From Flavobacterium dauae (GTDB lineage: Bacteria; Bacteroidota; Bacteroidia; Flavobacteriales; Flavobacteriaceae): a stretch of DNA of 64,000 nucleotides. Position numbers and translations under genes: made by a program. Within the stretch, counting starts at the first letter, position 1, and each line of letters opens with the position of its first letter. The stretch spans positions 248,001 through 312,000 of the forward strand of contig NZ_CP130821.1 in the NCBI RefSeq assembly GCF_004151275.2. Direction: 5' to 3'. Below are positions 47,071 to 56,425 of the stretch, one piece after another. The notes under the pieces are model-generated. The model was not told the origin of the DNA and did no database searches. It saw only the letters and a program-made list of their open reading frames with translations.

Positions 47071-47101
47071 TTACCACTTTCTACCACTTTTTACCACTTT
47101 G
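47071..47101 (-). promoter_or_regulatory. MraZ operator: three 10-bp direct repeats
   Basis: On the minus strand AAAGTGGTAA, AAAGTGGTAG and AAAGTGGTAA follow each other without gaps. Tandem AAAGTG-type boxes with a 10-nt period are the known MraZ target in Mollicutes, and E. coli uses TGGGN repeats with the same period. The array begins 9 nt upstream of the -7 box and covers the -33 region, which fits repression. Confidence 0.85.
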
Positions 47102-47321
47102 TTGATAAGTTTTTTTTCTTGGTGTATTAAAAGGTAAGTTGTTGATTTTTAGCAGCGAAGTAAATTTTTAAAGAATTTTAGATAACTTTAAAGAATATAT
47201 GATTATCTTTCAAAATAAAGAAGTTTTCACAATAAAAAAATGTAAATGTTTTAAATACCCTGATTAAACATCTCTTGTTAATTAAACCATTTTAATTTTA
47301 CACGGTTTTTTATTAATGTCG

Positions 47322-47329
47322 TATATTTG
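47322..47329 (+). promoter_or_regulatory. -7 promoter box of the hydrolase-engB operon
   Basis: TATATTTG matches the consensus and lies 20 nt before ATG 47350. Confidence 0.65.
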
Positions 47330-47349
47330 TACGAATTGAAATCGCATAT

Positions 47350-48117
47350 ATGGAGCGAAATATTAAAGAAGAAGGAAAATTTAGATATGTTGAAATTGGT
47401 GAAGGAACACCAATTGTTATTTTACACGGCTTAATGGGTGGTTTAAGTAATTTTGATGGCGTATCAGACTATTTTCCTAAAAAGGGCTTTAAAGTGGTAT
47501 TGCCCGAATTGCCTATTTATACATTAAATATTTTAAAGACAAACGTAAAAGCATTTGCAAAATTTGTACACGATTTTATAAAGCACAAAAAGTTTGAAAA
47601 GGTTATTTTATTAGGAAATTCGTTGGGTGGGCACATTGCATTGTACTACACCAAAATGCACCCCGAATTTGTAGAAGCGCTGATAATTACCGGAAGTTCA
47701 GGGTTGTACGAAAGTGCAATGGGCGATTCGTATCCGCGTAGAGGCGATTATGAATTTATAAAAAAGAAAGCCGAAGATGTTTTTTACAATCCGGCGGTGG
47801 CTACCAAAGAAATTGTTGATGACGTTTTTAACACGGTAAACGACCGTATGAAACTAATAAAAACATTGACAATTGCTAAAAGTGCTATTCGACACAATAT
47901 GGCAAAAGATTTGCCAAAAATGAAGACACAAACCTGTATTATTTGGGGGAAGAACGATATTGTAACACCACCCGATGTTGCCGAAGAATTTAATGAATTA
48001 CTACCAGATTCTGACTTATACTGGATTGATGAATGTGGGCACGCTGCAATGATGGAAAAACCCGACGAGTTTAATGAGATTTTAGACCAATGGTTTGAAA
48101 AAAGAAATATTAAGTAA
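47350..48117 (+). CDS. Alpha/beta hydrolase
   Basis: The 255-residue protein has the oxyanion segment [12 protein letters not shown], the nucleophile elbow GNSLGG (Ser in GxSxG), an acidic residue in WGKNDIVTP, and the catalytic His in [12 protein letters not shown]. No signal peptide is seen, so it is cytosolic. The substrate cannot be told from sequence; esterase or C-C hydrolase activity is possible. It is cotranscribed with engB (2-nt gap). Confidence 0.9.
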   Translation: MERNIKEEGKFRYVEIGEGTPIVILHGLMGGLSNFDGVSDYFPKKGFKVVLPELPIYTLNILKTNVKAFAKFVHDFIKHKKFEKVILLGNSLGGHIALYYTKMHPEFVEALIITGSSGLYESAMGDSYPRRGDYEFIKKKAEDVFYNPAVATKEIVDDVFNTVNDRMKLIKTLTIAKSAIRHNMAKDLPKMKTQTCIIWGKNDIVTPPDVAEEFNELLPDSDLYWIDECGHAAMMEKPDEFNEILDQWFEKRNIK

Positions 48118-48119
48118 TT

Positions 48120-48740
48120 ATGAAGATTAACACGGCTGAATTTATCATAAGTAATTCGGATGTAAAGAAATGTCCAACCGAACCTATACCAGAATATGCT
48201 TTTATAGGCAGATCAAATGTTGGAAAATCTTCACTGATTAATATGCTTACCAACAATAAAAATTTGGCAAAAACATCAAGTCGTCCGGGAAAAACACAGC
48301 TGATAAATCATTTTAAAATCAACAGCAATTGGTTTTTGGTCGATTTACCGGGATACGGATACGCAAAAGTTTCAAAATCAACAAAAGCGATCTTTCAGAA
48401 ATTTATTACCGAATATTTTGAAAAACGCGAACAGCTGGTAAGTGCCTTTGTTTTGGTTGATATTCGTCACGAAGCACAAAAGATTGATTTAGAGTTTATC
48501 AACTATTTAGGTGAAAGCGGTGTTCCGTTCGGAATTATCTTTACAAAAGCCGACAAGATAAGCAAAGGGGCTATTCAAAAACATACCGCAGCCTACAAAA
48601 AAGCTTTACACGCCAACGGTTGGGAAGAAATACCACCATACTTTGTAACATCATCTGAAAGCGAATTTGGTAAAGACGAGGTGTTGAGCTACATAGATCA
48701 AATCAATCAGGATATATTTAAAAATAACAGTTTTGTATAA
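48120..48740 (+). CDS. engB: Ribosome biogenesis GTPase YihA/YsxC
   Basis: The 206-residue TRAFAC GTPase has G1 [12 protein letters not shown]2/switch [10 protein letters not shown]3 [10 protein letters not shown]4 FTKADK and a G5 SSE. It supports late assembly of the 50S subunit. Length and motifs are normal for the family. It follows the hydrolase gene after 2 nt. Confidence 0.96.
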   Translation: MKINTAEFIISNSDVKKCPTEPIPEYAFIGRSNVGKSSLINMLTNNKNLAKTSSRPGKTQLINHFKINSNWFLVDLPGYGYAKVSKSTKAIFQKFITEYFEKREQLVSAFVLVDIRHEAQKIDLEFINYLGESGVPFGIIFTKADKISKGAIQKHTAAYKKALHANGWEEIPPYFVTSSESEFGKDEVLSYIDQINQDIFKNNSFV

Positions 48741-48811
48741 AAGAAGTTCACAAAAATGAGATTTGTATTAATTTATTAATCTACATTAAGTTTTTTTTAA
48801 TTAATACATTG

Positions 48812-48882
48812 TATATTTGTGACTTCATAAGTGTTTTTTTGGTTAATAGGAGGTTGTTAGTTTTTACTGCAACCTCTTTTTT
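48812..48882 (+). ncRNA. Possible tiny transcript: promoter box followed at once by a terminator
   Basis: TATATTTG at 48812-48819 is a full -7 match. About 30 nt further a hairpin (GAGGTTG 48850-48856 with CAACCTC 48870-48876, plus AGT/ACT inside) is followed by TTTTTT. No ORF lies between. A transcript of about 55-60 nt is predicted. It might instead be an attenuated leader for nothing obvious downstream. The rest of 48741-49084 shows no gene. Confidence 0.4.
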
Positions 48883-49084
48883 GTATCTATAATGTAATAA
48901 TTACTTTGCTTATTTATTTCTTCTCGAATGATGTTTTAATTGTAACAATGAAAAACCATACCGTTGCATTGCTACTAATGTTTCGTTTGTAAAAGGTTTG
49001 CTGAGATTAGAATGTTTAGCTGAAGTTTATTGAACCATTAAGTAAAACCTAAACTATGTGAATGAATTGTTAAGAAACGATATG

Positions 49085-49282
49085 TTACTCTGAATTTTTA
49101 TTGATATTCAAAAGTAAACGATACTCATCAAAACGGTGTTCACGTATAGGTTTTATATAAGGTTCGGTGCTAAAATGTAGTAATAAACAAGGACTAATGT
49201 TTTTGTATTTATCAACAAATTCAAAATTTATTAATTCGCCATTTTTAATACGTTGTTTTATTTTATTATGATACGGATACAT
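49085..49282 (-). CDS. Small hypothetical protein
   Basis: The frame encodes 65 residues from ATG 49282 (MYPYHNKIKQRIKNGELINF) and could start 16 codons earlier at 49330. The sequence is protein-like: basic and aromatic N-terminal half, then LLLHFSTEPYIKPIREHRF. There is no signal peptide or known motif. I do not recognise the family. It stands alone in a gene-poor stretch. Confidence 0.5.
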   Translation of the reverse strand: MYPYHNKIKQRIKNGELINFEFVDKYKNISPCLLLHFSTEPYIKPIREHRFDEYRLLLNINKNSE

Positions 49283-49421
49283 TTTTTTAAGTATGAAGAT
49301 GTTATTGAGAACCGTTTTACTTTTAAACAAAAAACAATTTTAATTTTTAATATTTTCAGTTAAAACCATATTGCCTTTTGTATCATAATTAAGTGCAGGT
49401 TAAGGCATCTAAATTAACAAT

Positions 49422-49517
49422 CTATTTTATTATACCAGTTTCTGCACAATGTTTACAAAATGTGAGATAATCTGTTTCGCCTTGTTGATGAATAAATACT
49501 TTGAAAATTGGTCTTTG
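49422..49517 (-). pseudogene. Possible protein remnant with a CxxC motif
   Basis: A 31-codon open stretch without start codon reads FKVFIHQQGETDYLTFCKHC and ends AETGIIK. It looks like the C-terminus of a small protein with a CxxC motif. Upstream the frame is closed by TAA. The evidence is weak and it may be chance. Confidence 0.3.
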
Positions 49518-49567
49518 TTATCTATCTTTTGATAAACCGAGATATTATGCCTTTAATTGAATTTATA

Positions 49568-49855
49568 TTAATTATAAACCGTAAATAGAAGTATAATGGT
49601 AAGTGCCAAAATGCCTAAAGCAGTATAGAATTTTTTGTTTATGTAGAATTTATTTGCCAATGCCACTATTAATATAAACAAAGGCAAAATATACGTAGCC
49701 GCTAAAACAAGTAAAGCACTAATTTCATACAATGCACCAACAACTATGTATTTGTAAACATCAAAATTATGGGCAAAATTCCAGTATAATAAGATAAAAC
49801 AACTTGCTGTTAAAATTATATTTGCTGCCTTATTGTTTTGTGCGATGTTTTTCAT
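49568..49855 (-). CDS. Small integral membrane protein of unknown function
   Basis: The 95-residue protein has a short polar N-terminus and three hydrophobic segments (about 12-28, 38-64 and 73-93). No motif is recognised. It begins 10 nt after the thioredoxin-like gene and is probably cotranscribed with it. Confidence 0.65.
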   Translation of the reverse strand: MKNIAQNNKAANIILTASCFILLYWNFAHNFDVYKYIVVGALYEISALLVLAATYILPLFILIVALANKFYINKKFYTALGILALTIILLFTVYN

Positions 49856-49865
49856 TTAGCAGTAA

Positions 49866-50162
49866 TCAATTAAACGCTTTGGCAATCATTACCAATGAAT
49901 TTTTATCGGTAATACCAGACTGTCGCCACACCATTGCACCATTTTTGTAAACCATTAAGGTTGGTTCTGTTTTTATACGCAGTGCTTCAACCAACTCTTG
50001 ATTCTTTAAAGTGTCAATATTAATAATGGTCAGTTTTTCGCCCATTTCTACTGCTACCTCTTCTATAATTTGTTGCATTTGCTGGCATTCGGGATTGTGT
50101 TCAGTGGTAAACTGAATTAAAACCGGGATGTTTGAGTTTATTAAATCACCAAATTTTGACAT
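49866..50162 (-). CDS. Thioredoxin-fold protein lacking the CxxC motif
   Basis: The 98-residue protein has the thioredoxin pattern: a central strand VLIQFTTEHNPECQQM, a second strand LTIINIDTLKN, the cis-Pro strand IKTEPTLMVYKNG, and a C-terminal helix. The redox site WCGPC is replaced by HNPEC, leaving one cysteine. It is unlikely to act as a normal disulfide reductase and may be a chaperone or have a monothiol role. It has its own -7 box and leads a two-gene operon. Confidence 0.8.
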   Translation of the reverse strand: MSKFGDLINSNIPVLIQFTTEHNPECQQMQQIIEEVAVEMGEKLTIINIDTLKNQELVEALRIKTEPTLMVYKNGAMVWRQSGITDKNSLVMIAKAFN

Positions 50163-50184
50163 ATCACTCTTTTTTCTATCAATA

Positions 50185-50192
50185 CAAAATTA
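50185..50192 (-). promoter_or_regulatory. -7 promoter box of the thioredoxin-like gene
   Basis: On the minus strand this reads TAATTTTG, 22 nt before the ATG at 50162. Confidence 0.55.
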
Positions 50193-50217
50193 TAATTTTT
50201 CGGTAATTAACCTTTTA

Positions 50218-51438
50218 TTATTTGCTTTTTTTTAGTTTTAAAACGGTAATTTCTGGCCAAATACCCACTCTGCCAGAATAGGCGTGAAAACCAAAACCAC
50301 GGTTCACATATATGTACTGGCTTCCTTTGTTGTACAAACCGCCCCATTCCGGATAAATATATTCTGCCGGGCTCCATTCTAAAACCTTCGGAATATCAAA
50401 ACCAAACTGCATACCGTGCGTATGACCTGATAGCGTAAGCTGATATTTTTGTTGATGATTTACAATTTCGGCATCCCAATGCGACGGATCGTGTGTCATT
50501 ACAATTTTAAAAGCATCGGTTGGAACATTTTCAGATGTTTTCTTTAAATCACCCACTTTTTTAAAGTTCAATCCCCAGTTTTCAACGCCTAACAAATAAA
50601 TAGAATCATTGTTGTTTTTTAAAACCACGTTTTCATTTAAAAGCAGTTTAAATCCACTTTTTTCAATGTTGTTTTTTATTGCGGTAAAGTTTGCTTCTTT
50701 AGCAGCTTCGGTATCCCATTTAACGTATTCGCCATAATCGTGATTTCCTAAAACAGCGAATTTGCCATATTTTGGTGTTTTAATTTTTTGCAATATTTCA
50801 ATCCACGAATCGGCTTCTGTTGCCAGCGTGTTTACAAAATCGCCGGTAAAAAGCAGAATGTCATAATCTTGTTTGTTAATCATTTCAATGCCTTTCTCAA
50901 TGGCGACTTTATTATCCCAACTACCAACGTGCAAGTCTGAAATCTGTAAAACCTTCAATCCGTCAAAACCATTGGGTAAATCTTTAAAAGCAATAGTTTC
51001 TTGGCGAACCTTAAAGTTGTATTTACCTACAAAAACTCCGTAAATTATCGAAACAGCAAGTAAACTGGCGGCTGTTAATACAATTTTGGTCAACAAACTA
51101 CTGCGTGAATTTGTAACAATTTTTTTATATATAAATTTATTACTGGTCCATCTGGTAAATCGGAACATATCTTCAATAAACAACGGAATACTTATAAGTA
51201 TTTTTGGTAATAGAAAAAGCAGTATTAATGCCATTATGTGCATACTTTCTGCTGTTTGTCCTTTAGATTTATCGGCTCCGTTAAAATAAAAAAGCAGGCT
51301 GGCAATTATAGTAACCAGTAAAAGCAGGTAAGCAAAAATTACCGATCTTTTTTTAGTGTATTTGTAAAGTAAATGGCAGGTGTAAATTTCGCCAAGTACT
51401 ATGAAAGGTAGAATAAAGTATATAAATTTTTGAATCAT
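50218..51438 (-). CDS. Membrane-anchored metallophosphoesterase
   Basis: The 406-residue protein has about four N-terminal membrane helices (residues 1-150) and a calcineurin-like phosphoesterase domain. The metal motifs are QISDLHVGS, FTGDFVN, VLGNHDYGEY, MTHDP and LSGHTHGMQFG. It resembles the YkuE/YaeI group, some of which act on lipid-linked substrates such as UDP-diacylglucosamine. The substrate here is unknown. It is monocistronic with a -7 box 17 nt upstream. Confidence 0.9.
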   Translation of the reverse strand: MIQKFIYFILPFIVLGEIYTCHLLYKYTKKRSVIFAYLLLLVTIIASLLFYFNGADKSKGQTAESMHIMALILLFLLPKILISIPLFIEDMFRFTRWTSNKFIYKKIVTNSRSSLLTKIVLTAASLLAVSIIYGVFVGKYNFKVRQETIAFKDLPNGFDGLKVLQISDLHVGSWDNKVAIEKGIEMINKQDYDILLFTGDFVNTLATEADSWIEILQKIKTPKYGKFAVLGNHDYGEYVKWDTEAAKEANFTAIKNNIEKSGFKLLLNENVVLKNNNDSIYLLGVENWGLNFKKVGDLKKTSENVPTDAFKIVMTHDPSHWDAEIVNHQQKYQLTLSGHTHGMQFGFDIPKVLEWSPAEYIYPEWGGLYNKGSQYIYVNRGFGFHAYSGRVGIWPEITVLKLKKSK

Positions 51439-51455
51439 TCTTATTTTTAGTTTAT

Positions 51456-51463
51456 CAAAAGTA
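51456..51463 (-). promoter_or_regulatory. -7 promoter box of the metallophosphoesterase gene
   Basis: On the minus strand this reads TACTTTTG, 17 nt before the ATG at 51438. Confidence 0.6.
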
Positions 51464-51571
51464 CACTAATTTGATTTTTTACCTACTGCCGTTTTTAATA
51501 CTTTAACAGTTTTTACCTATTAGCTTTTCAATACAAATGAAACTAAAAATGCACAACTCGCAACTTTTTTG

Positions 51572-51579
51572 TACTTTTG
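51572..51579 (+). promoter_or_regulatory. -7 promoter box of polA
   Basis: TACTTTTG lies 20 nt before ATG 51600 but downstream of the longest-frame start at 51537, so it supports the shorter protein. Confidence 0.65.
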
Positions 51580-51599
51580 ATGTTCTTGAAACAGTTAGT

Positions 51600-54416
51600 A
51601 TGAACAACCAGAAACGTTTATTTCTTTTAGACGCTTATGCGCTTATTTTTCGTGGGTATTACGCATTTATAAAAAATCCCCGCATCAATTCTAAAGGGTT
51701 AGATACATCGGCAGTTATGGGTTTTATGAACTCGTTAATGGATGTTATAAAACGCGAACGTCCAGATTATTTAGCAGTTGCTTTTGATAAAGACGGAAGT
51801 GCAGCTCGATGCGAAATCTTCCCCGAATACAAGGCAAACCGTGATGAAACACCCGAAGCCATAAAAATTGCAGTACCTTATATTAAAGAGATTTTAACTG
51901 CAATGCACATTCCGATTATTGAAGTTCCGGGAATTGAAGCCGACGACTTAATTGGAACACTATCTAAAAAAGCAGAAAAAGAAGGTTTTCAGGTTTTTAT
52001 GGTAACACCCGATAAAGATTATGCACAGCTGGTTTCAGAAAATATTTTTATGTACCGCCCGGCACGTATGGGCAACGGCATAGAAATTTGGGGAGTAGAT
52101 GAAGTAAAAGCTAAATTTGAAATAGAGCATCCGTTACAAGTAATTGATTTCTTGGGAATGATGGGCGATGCTGTTGATAATATTCCGGGATTACCAGGCG
52201 TTGGCGAAAAAACAGCGAAAAAGTTTTTGGCAGAATTCGGTTCGATGGAAAATCTGTTGGAAAACACCGATAAGCTAAAAGGAAAAATGAAAGAGAAAAT
52301 CGAAGAGAATAAAGAAATCGGTATTCTTTCAAAGAAATTAGCAACCATCTTTTTAGATTGTCCGGTGGAGTTTGATGAAGAATTTTTCAGATTAGAAAAA
52401 CCCGATGTAGAAAAAACCGAAGCGATTTTTCAAGAATTGGAATTCCGCAGAATGAAAGAACAATTCGATAAAATTTTTGCAGACGAAAACGTAATGGTAC
52501 AGCCAACGCCAATTGGCAAGCAACCGGCGAAAAGTATCGATCAATTTTCACTTTTTGAAACCGGCGATACCGAAATTAAAATTACCGATGAAGGTTACTA
52601 CAAAACGCTATCAAATACCGATCATTTTTATCAGTTAGTCGATGGAAAATTTGCTGTACAGTTATTTGTGAAAACCTTGTTAGAGCAAACCGAAGTTTGT
52701 TTTGATACCGAAACAACCAGCATTGATGCGAATTTAGCAGAATTGGTAGGTATGGCATTTTCGTATGCAAAAGGTTCTGCATATTACATTCCGTTCCCGG
52801 AAAATCAAGTCGAAGCACAGGAATTGATCGAAATTTTGCGTCCGTTTTTAGAAAATGATCAAATTGTAAAAATCGGACAGAATTTAAAATATGATATTAA
52901 AGTTCTTAAAAACTACAACGTAGAAGTTAAAGGCTTTTTGTTCGATACCATGATTGCCCATTATTTGATCAATCCGGATATGCGTCATAATATGGATGTT
53001 TTGGCAGAAACCTATTTGCAATATCAGCCAAAACCAATCGAAGAATTGATCGGTAAAAAAGGTAAAGGACAAAAATCTATGCGCGATGTTTCGGTTGAAG
53101 ATGTTAAGGAATATGCAGGTGAAGATGCCGATGTAACGTATCAGTTAAAAGAAGTTTTCGCTCCGAAGTTAGATCAAAGCAAAACCCGCGAATTGTTTGA
53201 TAAAATCGAAAGTCCGTTGGTTTCAGTCTTAGCCGATATGGAAGCAGAAGGAATTCGGCTAGATGTTGATTACTTAAAAACACTTTCAGAAGAATTATCA
53301 ACCGAATCGCAAAATCTTCAAGCAAAAATATTTGAAACAGCTGGCGAAGAATTTAATCTGGCATCGCCAAAACAGCTCGGAATCATTTTGTTTGAAAAAT
53401 TAAAAATAGGGTCAGGCAAAATAAAAAAAACAAAAACAGGTCAGTATGCCACCGGAGAAGAGGTTTTGAGCGATCTGGCAAAAGATAACGAAGTGGTGCG
53501 CGATATTTTAGAATGGCGACAAATTGTAAAACTTCAAAACACGTATGTTGATGCGTTGCCAACGCAAATAAACCCAAAAACAGGTCGGGTACATACCGAT
53601 TATATGCAGGCAGTAGCGGCTACAGGACGTTTGAGTTCTAATAATCCGAACTTACAGAATATTCCGATTCGTACCGAACGCGGACAAAAAGTTCGTAAAG
53701 CTTTTGTTGCCAGAGATGAAAACCACGTGTTGGTTTCTGCCGATTATTCACAGATCGAATTACGAATCATTGCTGCTTTAAGCGAAGAACCGAATATGAT
53801 AGAATCGTTTAACAAGCATGAAGATATTCACCGATCAACAGCTGCTAAAGTTTTTAATGTGGCGTTAAATGAAGTTACACGCGAACAACGTAGCAATGCC
53901 AAAACGGTAAACTTCGGAATTATTTACGGCGTTTCGGCATTTGGTTTAAGTCAGCAAACAAGTTTAAATCGTGCCGAAAGTAAAGAGTTGATTGATGCTT
54001 ATTATACAACCTATCCAAAATTACGTGAATACATTAACACACAAATTGAATTTGCACGTGAATACGGTTATGTACAAACTGTTTCTGGTCGTCGCAGGTA
54101 TTTAAAAGATATCAACTCGCAAAATGCGGTAGTTAGGGGAGGAGCAGAGCGAAATGCAGTGAACGCACCTATTCAAGGCTCGGCTGCCGATATTATTAAA
54201 ATTGCAATGATCAATATTCACAACCGATTGCAAAAAGAACAAATGCAAACCAAAATGTTATTGCAAGTGCATGACGAATTGGTTTTCGATGTTCCAAAAT
54301 CAGAATTAGAACAATTAAAACCTATTATAAAATACGAAATGGAAAATGCCTTTCAGTTAGCTGTTCCGTTAGTAGTAGAAATAGGCGAGGGCACTAATTG
54401 GTTAGATGCGCATTAA
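51600..54416 (+). CDS. polA: DNA polymerase I
   Basis: The 938-residue family A polymerase has three domains. The 5'-3' exonuclease is at about 1-290 (RLFLLDAYALIFRGYYAF at the start, GLPGVGEKTA in the helix-hairpin-helix). A 3'-5' exonuclease at about 350-540 has an intact DTET (Asp369, Glu371), so proofreading is likely. The polymerase has motif A DYSQIELR (about 715), motif B RSNAKTVNFGIIYG (about 764) and motif C VHDELVF (about 889). It fills gaps after primer removal and in repair. The start at 51600 rather than 51537 is chosen from family fit and the promoter box. Confidence 0.97.
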   Translation: MNNQKRLFLLDAYALIFRGYYAFIKNPRINSKGLDTSAVMGFMNSLMDVIKRERPDYLAVAFDKDGSAARCEIFPEYKANRDETPEAIKIAVPYIKEILTAMHIPIIEVPGIEADDLIGTLSKKAEKEGFQVFMVTPDKDYAQLVSENIFMYRPARMGNGIEIWGVDEVKAKFEIEHPLQVIDFLGMMGDAVDNIPGLPGVGEKTAKKFLAEFGSMENLLENTDKLKGKMKEKIEENKEIGILSKKLATIFLDCPVEFDEEFFRLEKPDVEKTEAIFQELEFRRMKEQFDKIFADENVMVQPTPIGKQPAKSIDQFSLFETGDTEIKITDEGYYKTLSNTDHFYQLVDGKFAVQLFVKTLLEQTEVCFDTETTSIDANLAELVGMAFSYAKGSAYYIPFPENQVEAQELIEILRPFLENDQIVKIGQNLKYDIKVLKNYNVEVKGFLFDTMIAHYLINPDMRHNMDVLAETYLQYQPKPIEELIGKKGKGQKSMRDVSVEDVKEYAGEDADVTYQLKEVFAPKLDQSKTRELFDKIESPLVSVLADMEAEGIRLDVDYLKTLSEELSTESQNLQAKIFETAGEEFNLASPKQLGIILFEKLKIGSGKIKKTKTGQYATGEEVLSDLAKDNEVVRDILEWRQIVKLQNTYVDALPTQINPKTGRVHTDYMQAVAATGRLSSNNPNLQNIPIRTERGQKVRKAFVARDENHVLVSADYSQIELRIIAALSEEPNMIESFNKHEDIHRSTAAKVFNVALNEVTREQRSNAKTVNFGIIYGVSAFGLSQQTSLNRAESKELIDAYYTTYPKLREYINTQIEFAREYGYVQTVSGRRRYLKDINSQNAVVRGGAERNAVNAPIQGSAADIIKIAMINIHNRLQKEQMQTKMLLQVHDELVFDVPKSELEQLKPIIKYEMENAFQLAVPLVVEIGEGTNWLDAH

Positions 54417-54421
54417 TAAAA

Positions 54422-54454
54422 AAAAAACGCTGTTGAATTTCAACAGCGTTTTTT
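54422..54454. terminator. Bidirectional terminator between polA and the PurF-like gene
   Basis: AAAAAACGCTGTTGAA and its perfect complement are separated by one base, with A and T runs on both sides. Confidence 0.87.
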
Positions 54455-54461
54455 GATTTTT

Positions 54462-56363
54462 TTAATAAGCTCTTGCGTCGTTACCTTCTACAAAGTTCAT
54501 AAACGCACGGTTTACTACGCGGTTTCCGCCTGCTGTTGGATAATTTCCGGTAAAATACCAGTCGCCTAAATTTTCAGGACAAGAAACATGCAGATTTTCT
54601 ACCGTTTGAAACATGATTTTTAGATCGGCTTTTACGGTTTCTGGATGCAACATTTCAGAGATTTTATCAGAAATTTCTTCATCGGTAAACGGAGCGTAAA
54701 TTTCTTTAACAAAGTTTATCACCTGATCATCTGGTAAATTTTCGTGTGTTTTACATTTCGCATAAACTTCATCAATAATGTGATACATGTTGCGATCTTT
54801 CAACAATTCTAACGTAGCGTTAAAAGCAATCAACGTATCCATTTTAGCCATATCGATACCGTAACAATCAGGATAACGAATTTGCGGAGCCGATGAAACT
54901 ACGATGATTTTTTTAGGATTTAATCGATCTAACATTTTCACAATCGATTTTTTCAAGGTAGTTCCACGCACAATACTGTCGTCAATAACAATCAACGTAT
55001 CGGTTGGTTTTACTACACCATAGGTAACATCGTACACATGTTCTACCATATCGTCGCGGTTGCTGTCGTCTGTAATAAACGTACGCAACTTAGCGTCTTT
55101 AATGGTGATTTTTTCTGATCGGATGGTTTTAGAAAGAATTTCCTGTAATTTTTCCGGAGTTAACTGATCTTTTAAAGCCAGAATACGCTCGGTTTTCTGT
55201 TGGTTTAAAAACTCTTGTGCACCTTCAACCATACCAAAATACGAAACTTCGGCTGTGTTAGGAATGTAAGAGAATACGGCATTTTCAACATCGTTATTCA
55301 ATTCCTTTAAAATCATAGGCATCATGGTTCTGCCTAACATTTTGCGTTCTTGGTAGATCGACGCATCGTTTCCTCTCGAAAAATAAATACGTTCAAACGA
55401 ACATGCTTTTCTTTCTAACGGTTCTAAAATTTCTTCAAAAGAAACCTGACCGTCTTTTTTAATGATGATTGCATGTCCAGGATCTAACTCTTTAATTTCG
55501 TTGAAAGGAACATTAAATGCGGTTTGAATCACCGGACGTTCTGATGCTACTACAACAATTTCTTCGTCTTCGTAATAAAACGCCGGACGAATACCTGCCG
55601 GATCACGCAATACAAACGCATCGCCATGACCCAACATACCTGCCATTGCAAAACCACCATCCCAGTTTTTAGATGCTCTGCGTAAAATACGTGCAATGTC
55701 TAAACGCTCGCCAATTACCGGCGACGCCTCTTTTTTAGACAAACCTTCTTTATCGCGTAAATCAAAGTATAATTCTTCTACTTCATCATCTAAAAAATGA
55801 CCAATTTTTTCCATTACCGTAACGGTATCAGCCATTTCTTTTGGATGTTGTCCCAAACGTACCAAATCATCAAACAAAACCTTTACGTTGGTTAAGTTAA
55901 AGTTTCCGGCTACGATAAGGTTACGGTGCATCCAGTTGTTCTGACGTAAAAACGGATGTACGCTCTCAATGTTATTTTTTCCGAAAGTTCCGTAACGTAC
56001 GTGCCCCAAAAACACTTCGCCCAAATAAGGAATGTGTTTTTTCTGTGCATCAACATCGTTTATCCATTCCGGATTTTCTTCTAATTCCTGATTGATTCTT
56101 CCATTAATTTGTGAAAAAATATCCTGAATCGGAGATGTTTTGTTAGATCGAACTCGGCTTATGTAACGTTCGCCCGGTTCCATATCTAATTTAATGCTTG
56201 CCAAACCTGCCCCGTCTTGTCCGCGGTTGTGCTGTTTTTCAAGCAACAGGTACATTTTTTGAATGGCATAAAAACTTGAGCCGTATTTTTCTTTATAAAA
56301 AGATAACGGTTTTTTTAATCTTAAAAGTGCAATACCACATTCGTGTTTTATAGCGTCGCTCAT
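54462..56363 (-). CDS. purF: Amidophosphoribosyltransferase (PurF-like, long form)
   Basis: The 633-residue protein has an N-terminal Ntn glutaminase domain (HECGIALL with the nucleophile Cys, HNRGQDGAG, GHVRYGTFG) and a phosphoribosyltransferase domain. The PRPP loop of that domain is VIDDSIVRGTTLKKSI. It transfers glutamine amide nitrogen to PRPP in the first step of purine synthesis. It is longer than classical PurF (about 500) and has insertions in both domains. Bacteroidota can carry a second, shorter PurF, so this may be a divergent paralogue. A lone gene with terminators on both sides. Confidence 0.85.
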   Translation of the reverse strand: MSDAIKHECGIALLRLKKPLSFYKEKYGSSFYAIQKMYLLLEKQHNRGQDGAGLASIKLDMEPGERYISRVRSNKTSPIQDIFSQINGRINQELEENPEWINDVDAQKKHIPYLGEVFLGHVRYGTFGKNNIESVHPFLRQNNWMHRNLIVAGNFNLTNVKVLFDDLVRLGQHPKEMADTVTVMEKIGHFLDDEVEELYFDLRDKEGLSKKEASPVIGERLDIARILRRASKNWDGGFAMAGMLGHGDAFVLRDPAGIRPAFYYEDEEIVVVASERPVIQTAFNVPFNEIKELDPGHAIIIKKDGQVSFEEILEPLERKACSFERIYFSRGNDASIYQERKMLGRTMMPMILKELNNDVENAVFSYIPNTAEVSYFGMVEGAQEFLNQQKTERILALKDQLTPEKLQEILSKTIRSEKITIKDAKLRTFITDDSNRDDMVEHVYDVTYGVVKPTDTLIVIDDSIVRGTTLKKSIVKMLDRLNPKKIIVVSSAPQIRYPDCYGIDMAKMDTLIAFNATLELLKDRNMYHIIDEVYAKCKTHENLPDDQVINFVKEIYAPFTDEEISDKISEMLHPETVKADLKIMFQTVENLHVSCPENLGDWYFTGNYPTAGGNRVVNRAFMNFVEGNDARAY

Positions 56364-56397
56364 TGTTATATGTTGTTGTGTTGTAGTTAAACCAAAA

Positions 56398-56418
56398 AAA
56401 GCCCGTAATTTGGGCTTT
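56398..56418 (-). terminator. Terminator after the PfkB kinase gene
   Basis: AAAGCCC and GGGCTTT form a 7-bp stem with a 7-nt loop. In the direction of the kinase gene it is followed by a T run (A run 56394-56400 on the plus strand). Confidence 0.8.
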
Positions 56419-56425
56419 CTGTTTT

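Noticed and set aside
47071..47101. Short tandem repeat as a slippage (phase variation) tract
   Set aside because: Position over the mraZ promoter and match to known MraZ boxes explain it better than slippage.
51537..51599. 21-residue N-terminal extension of DNA polymerase I
   Set aside because: A promoter box at 51572-51579 lies within it, and MNNQKRLFLLDAYAL at 51600 is the family start.
54462..56363. Asparagine synthetase or glutamate synthase as alternative for the glutaminase protein
   Set aside because: The PRPP-binding loop VIDDSIVRGTT places it with amidophosphoribosyltransferases.
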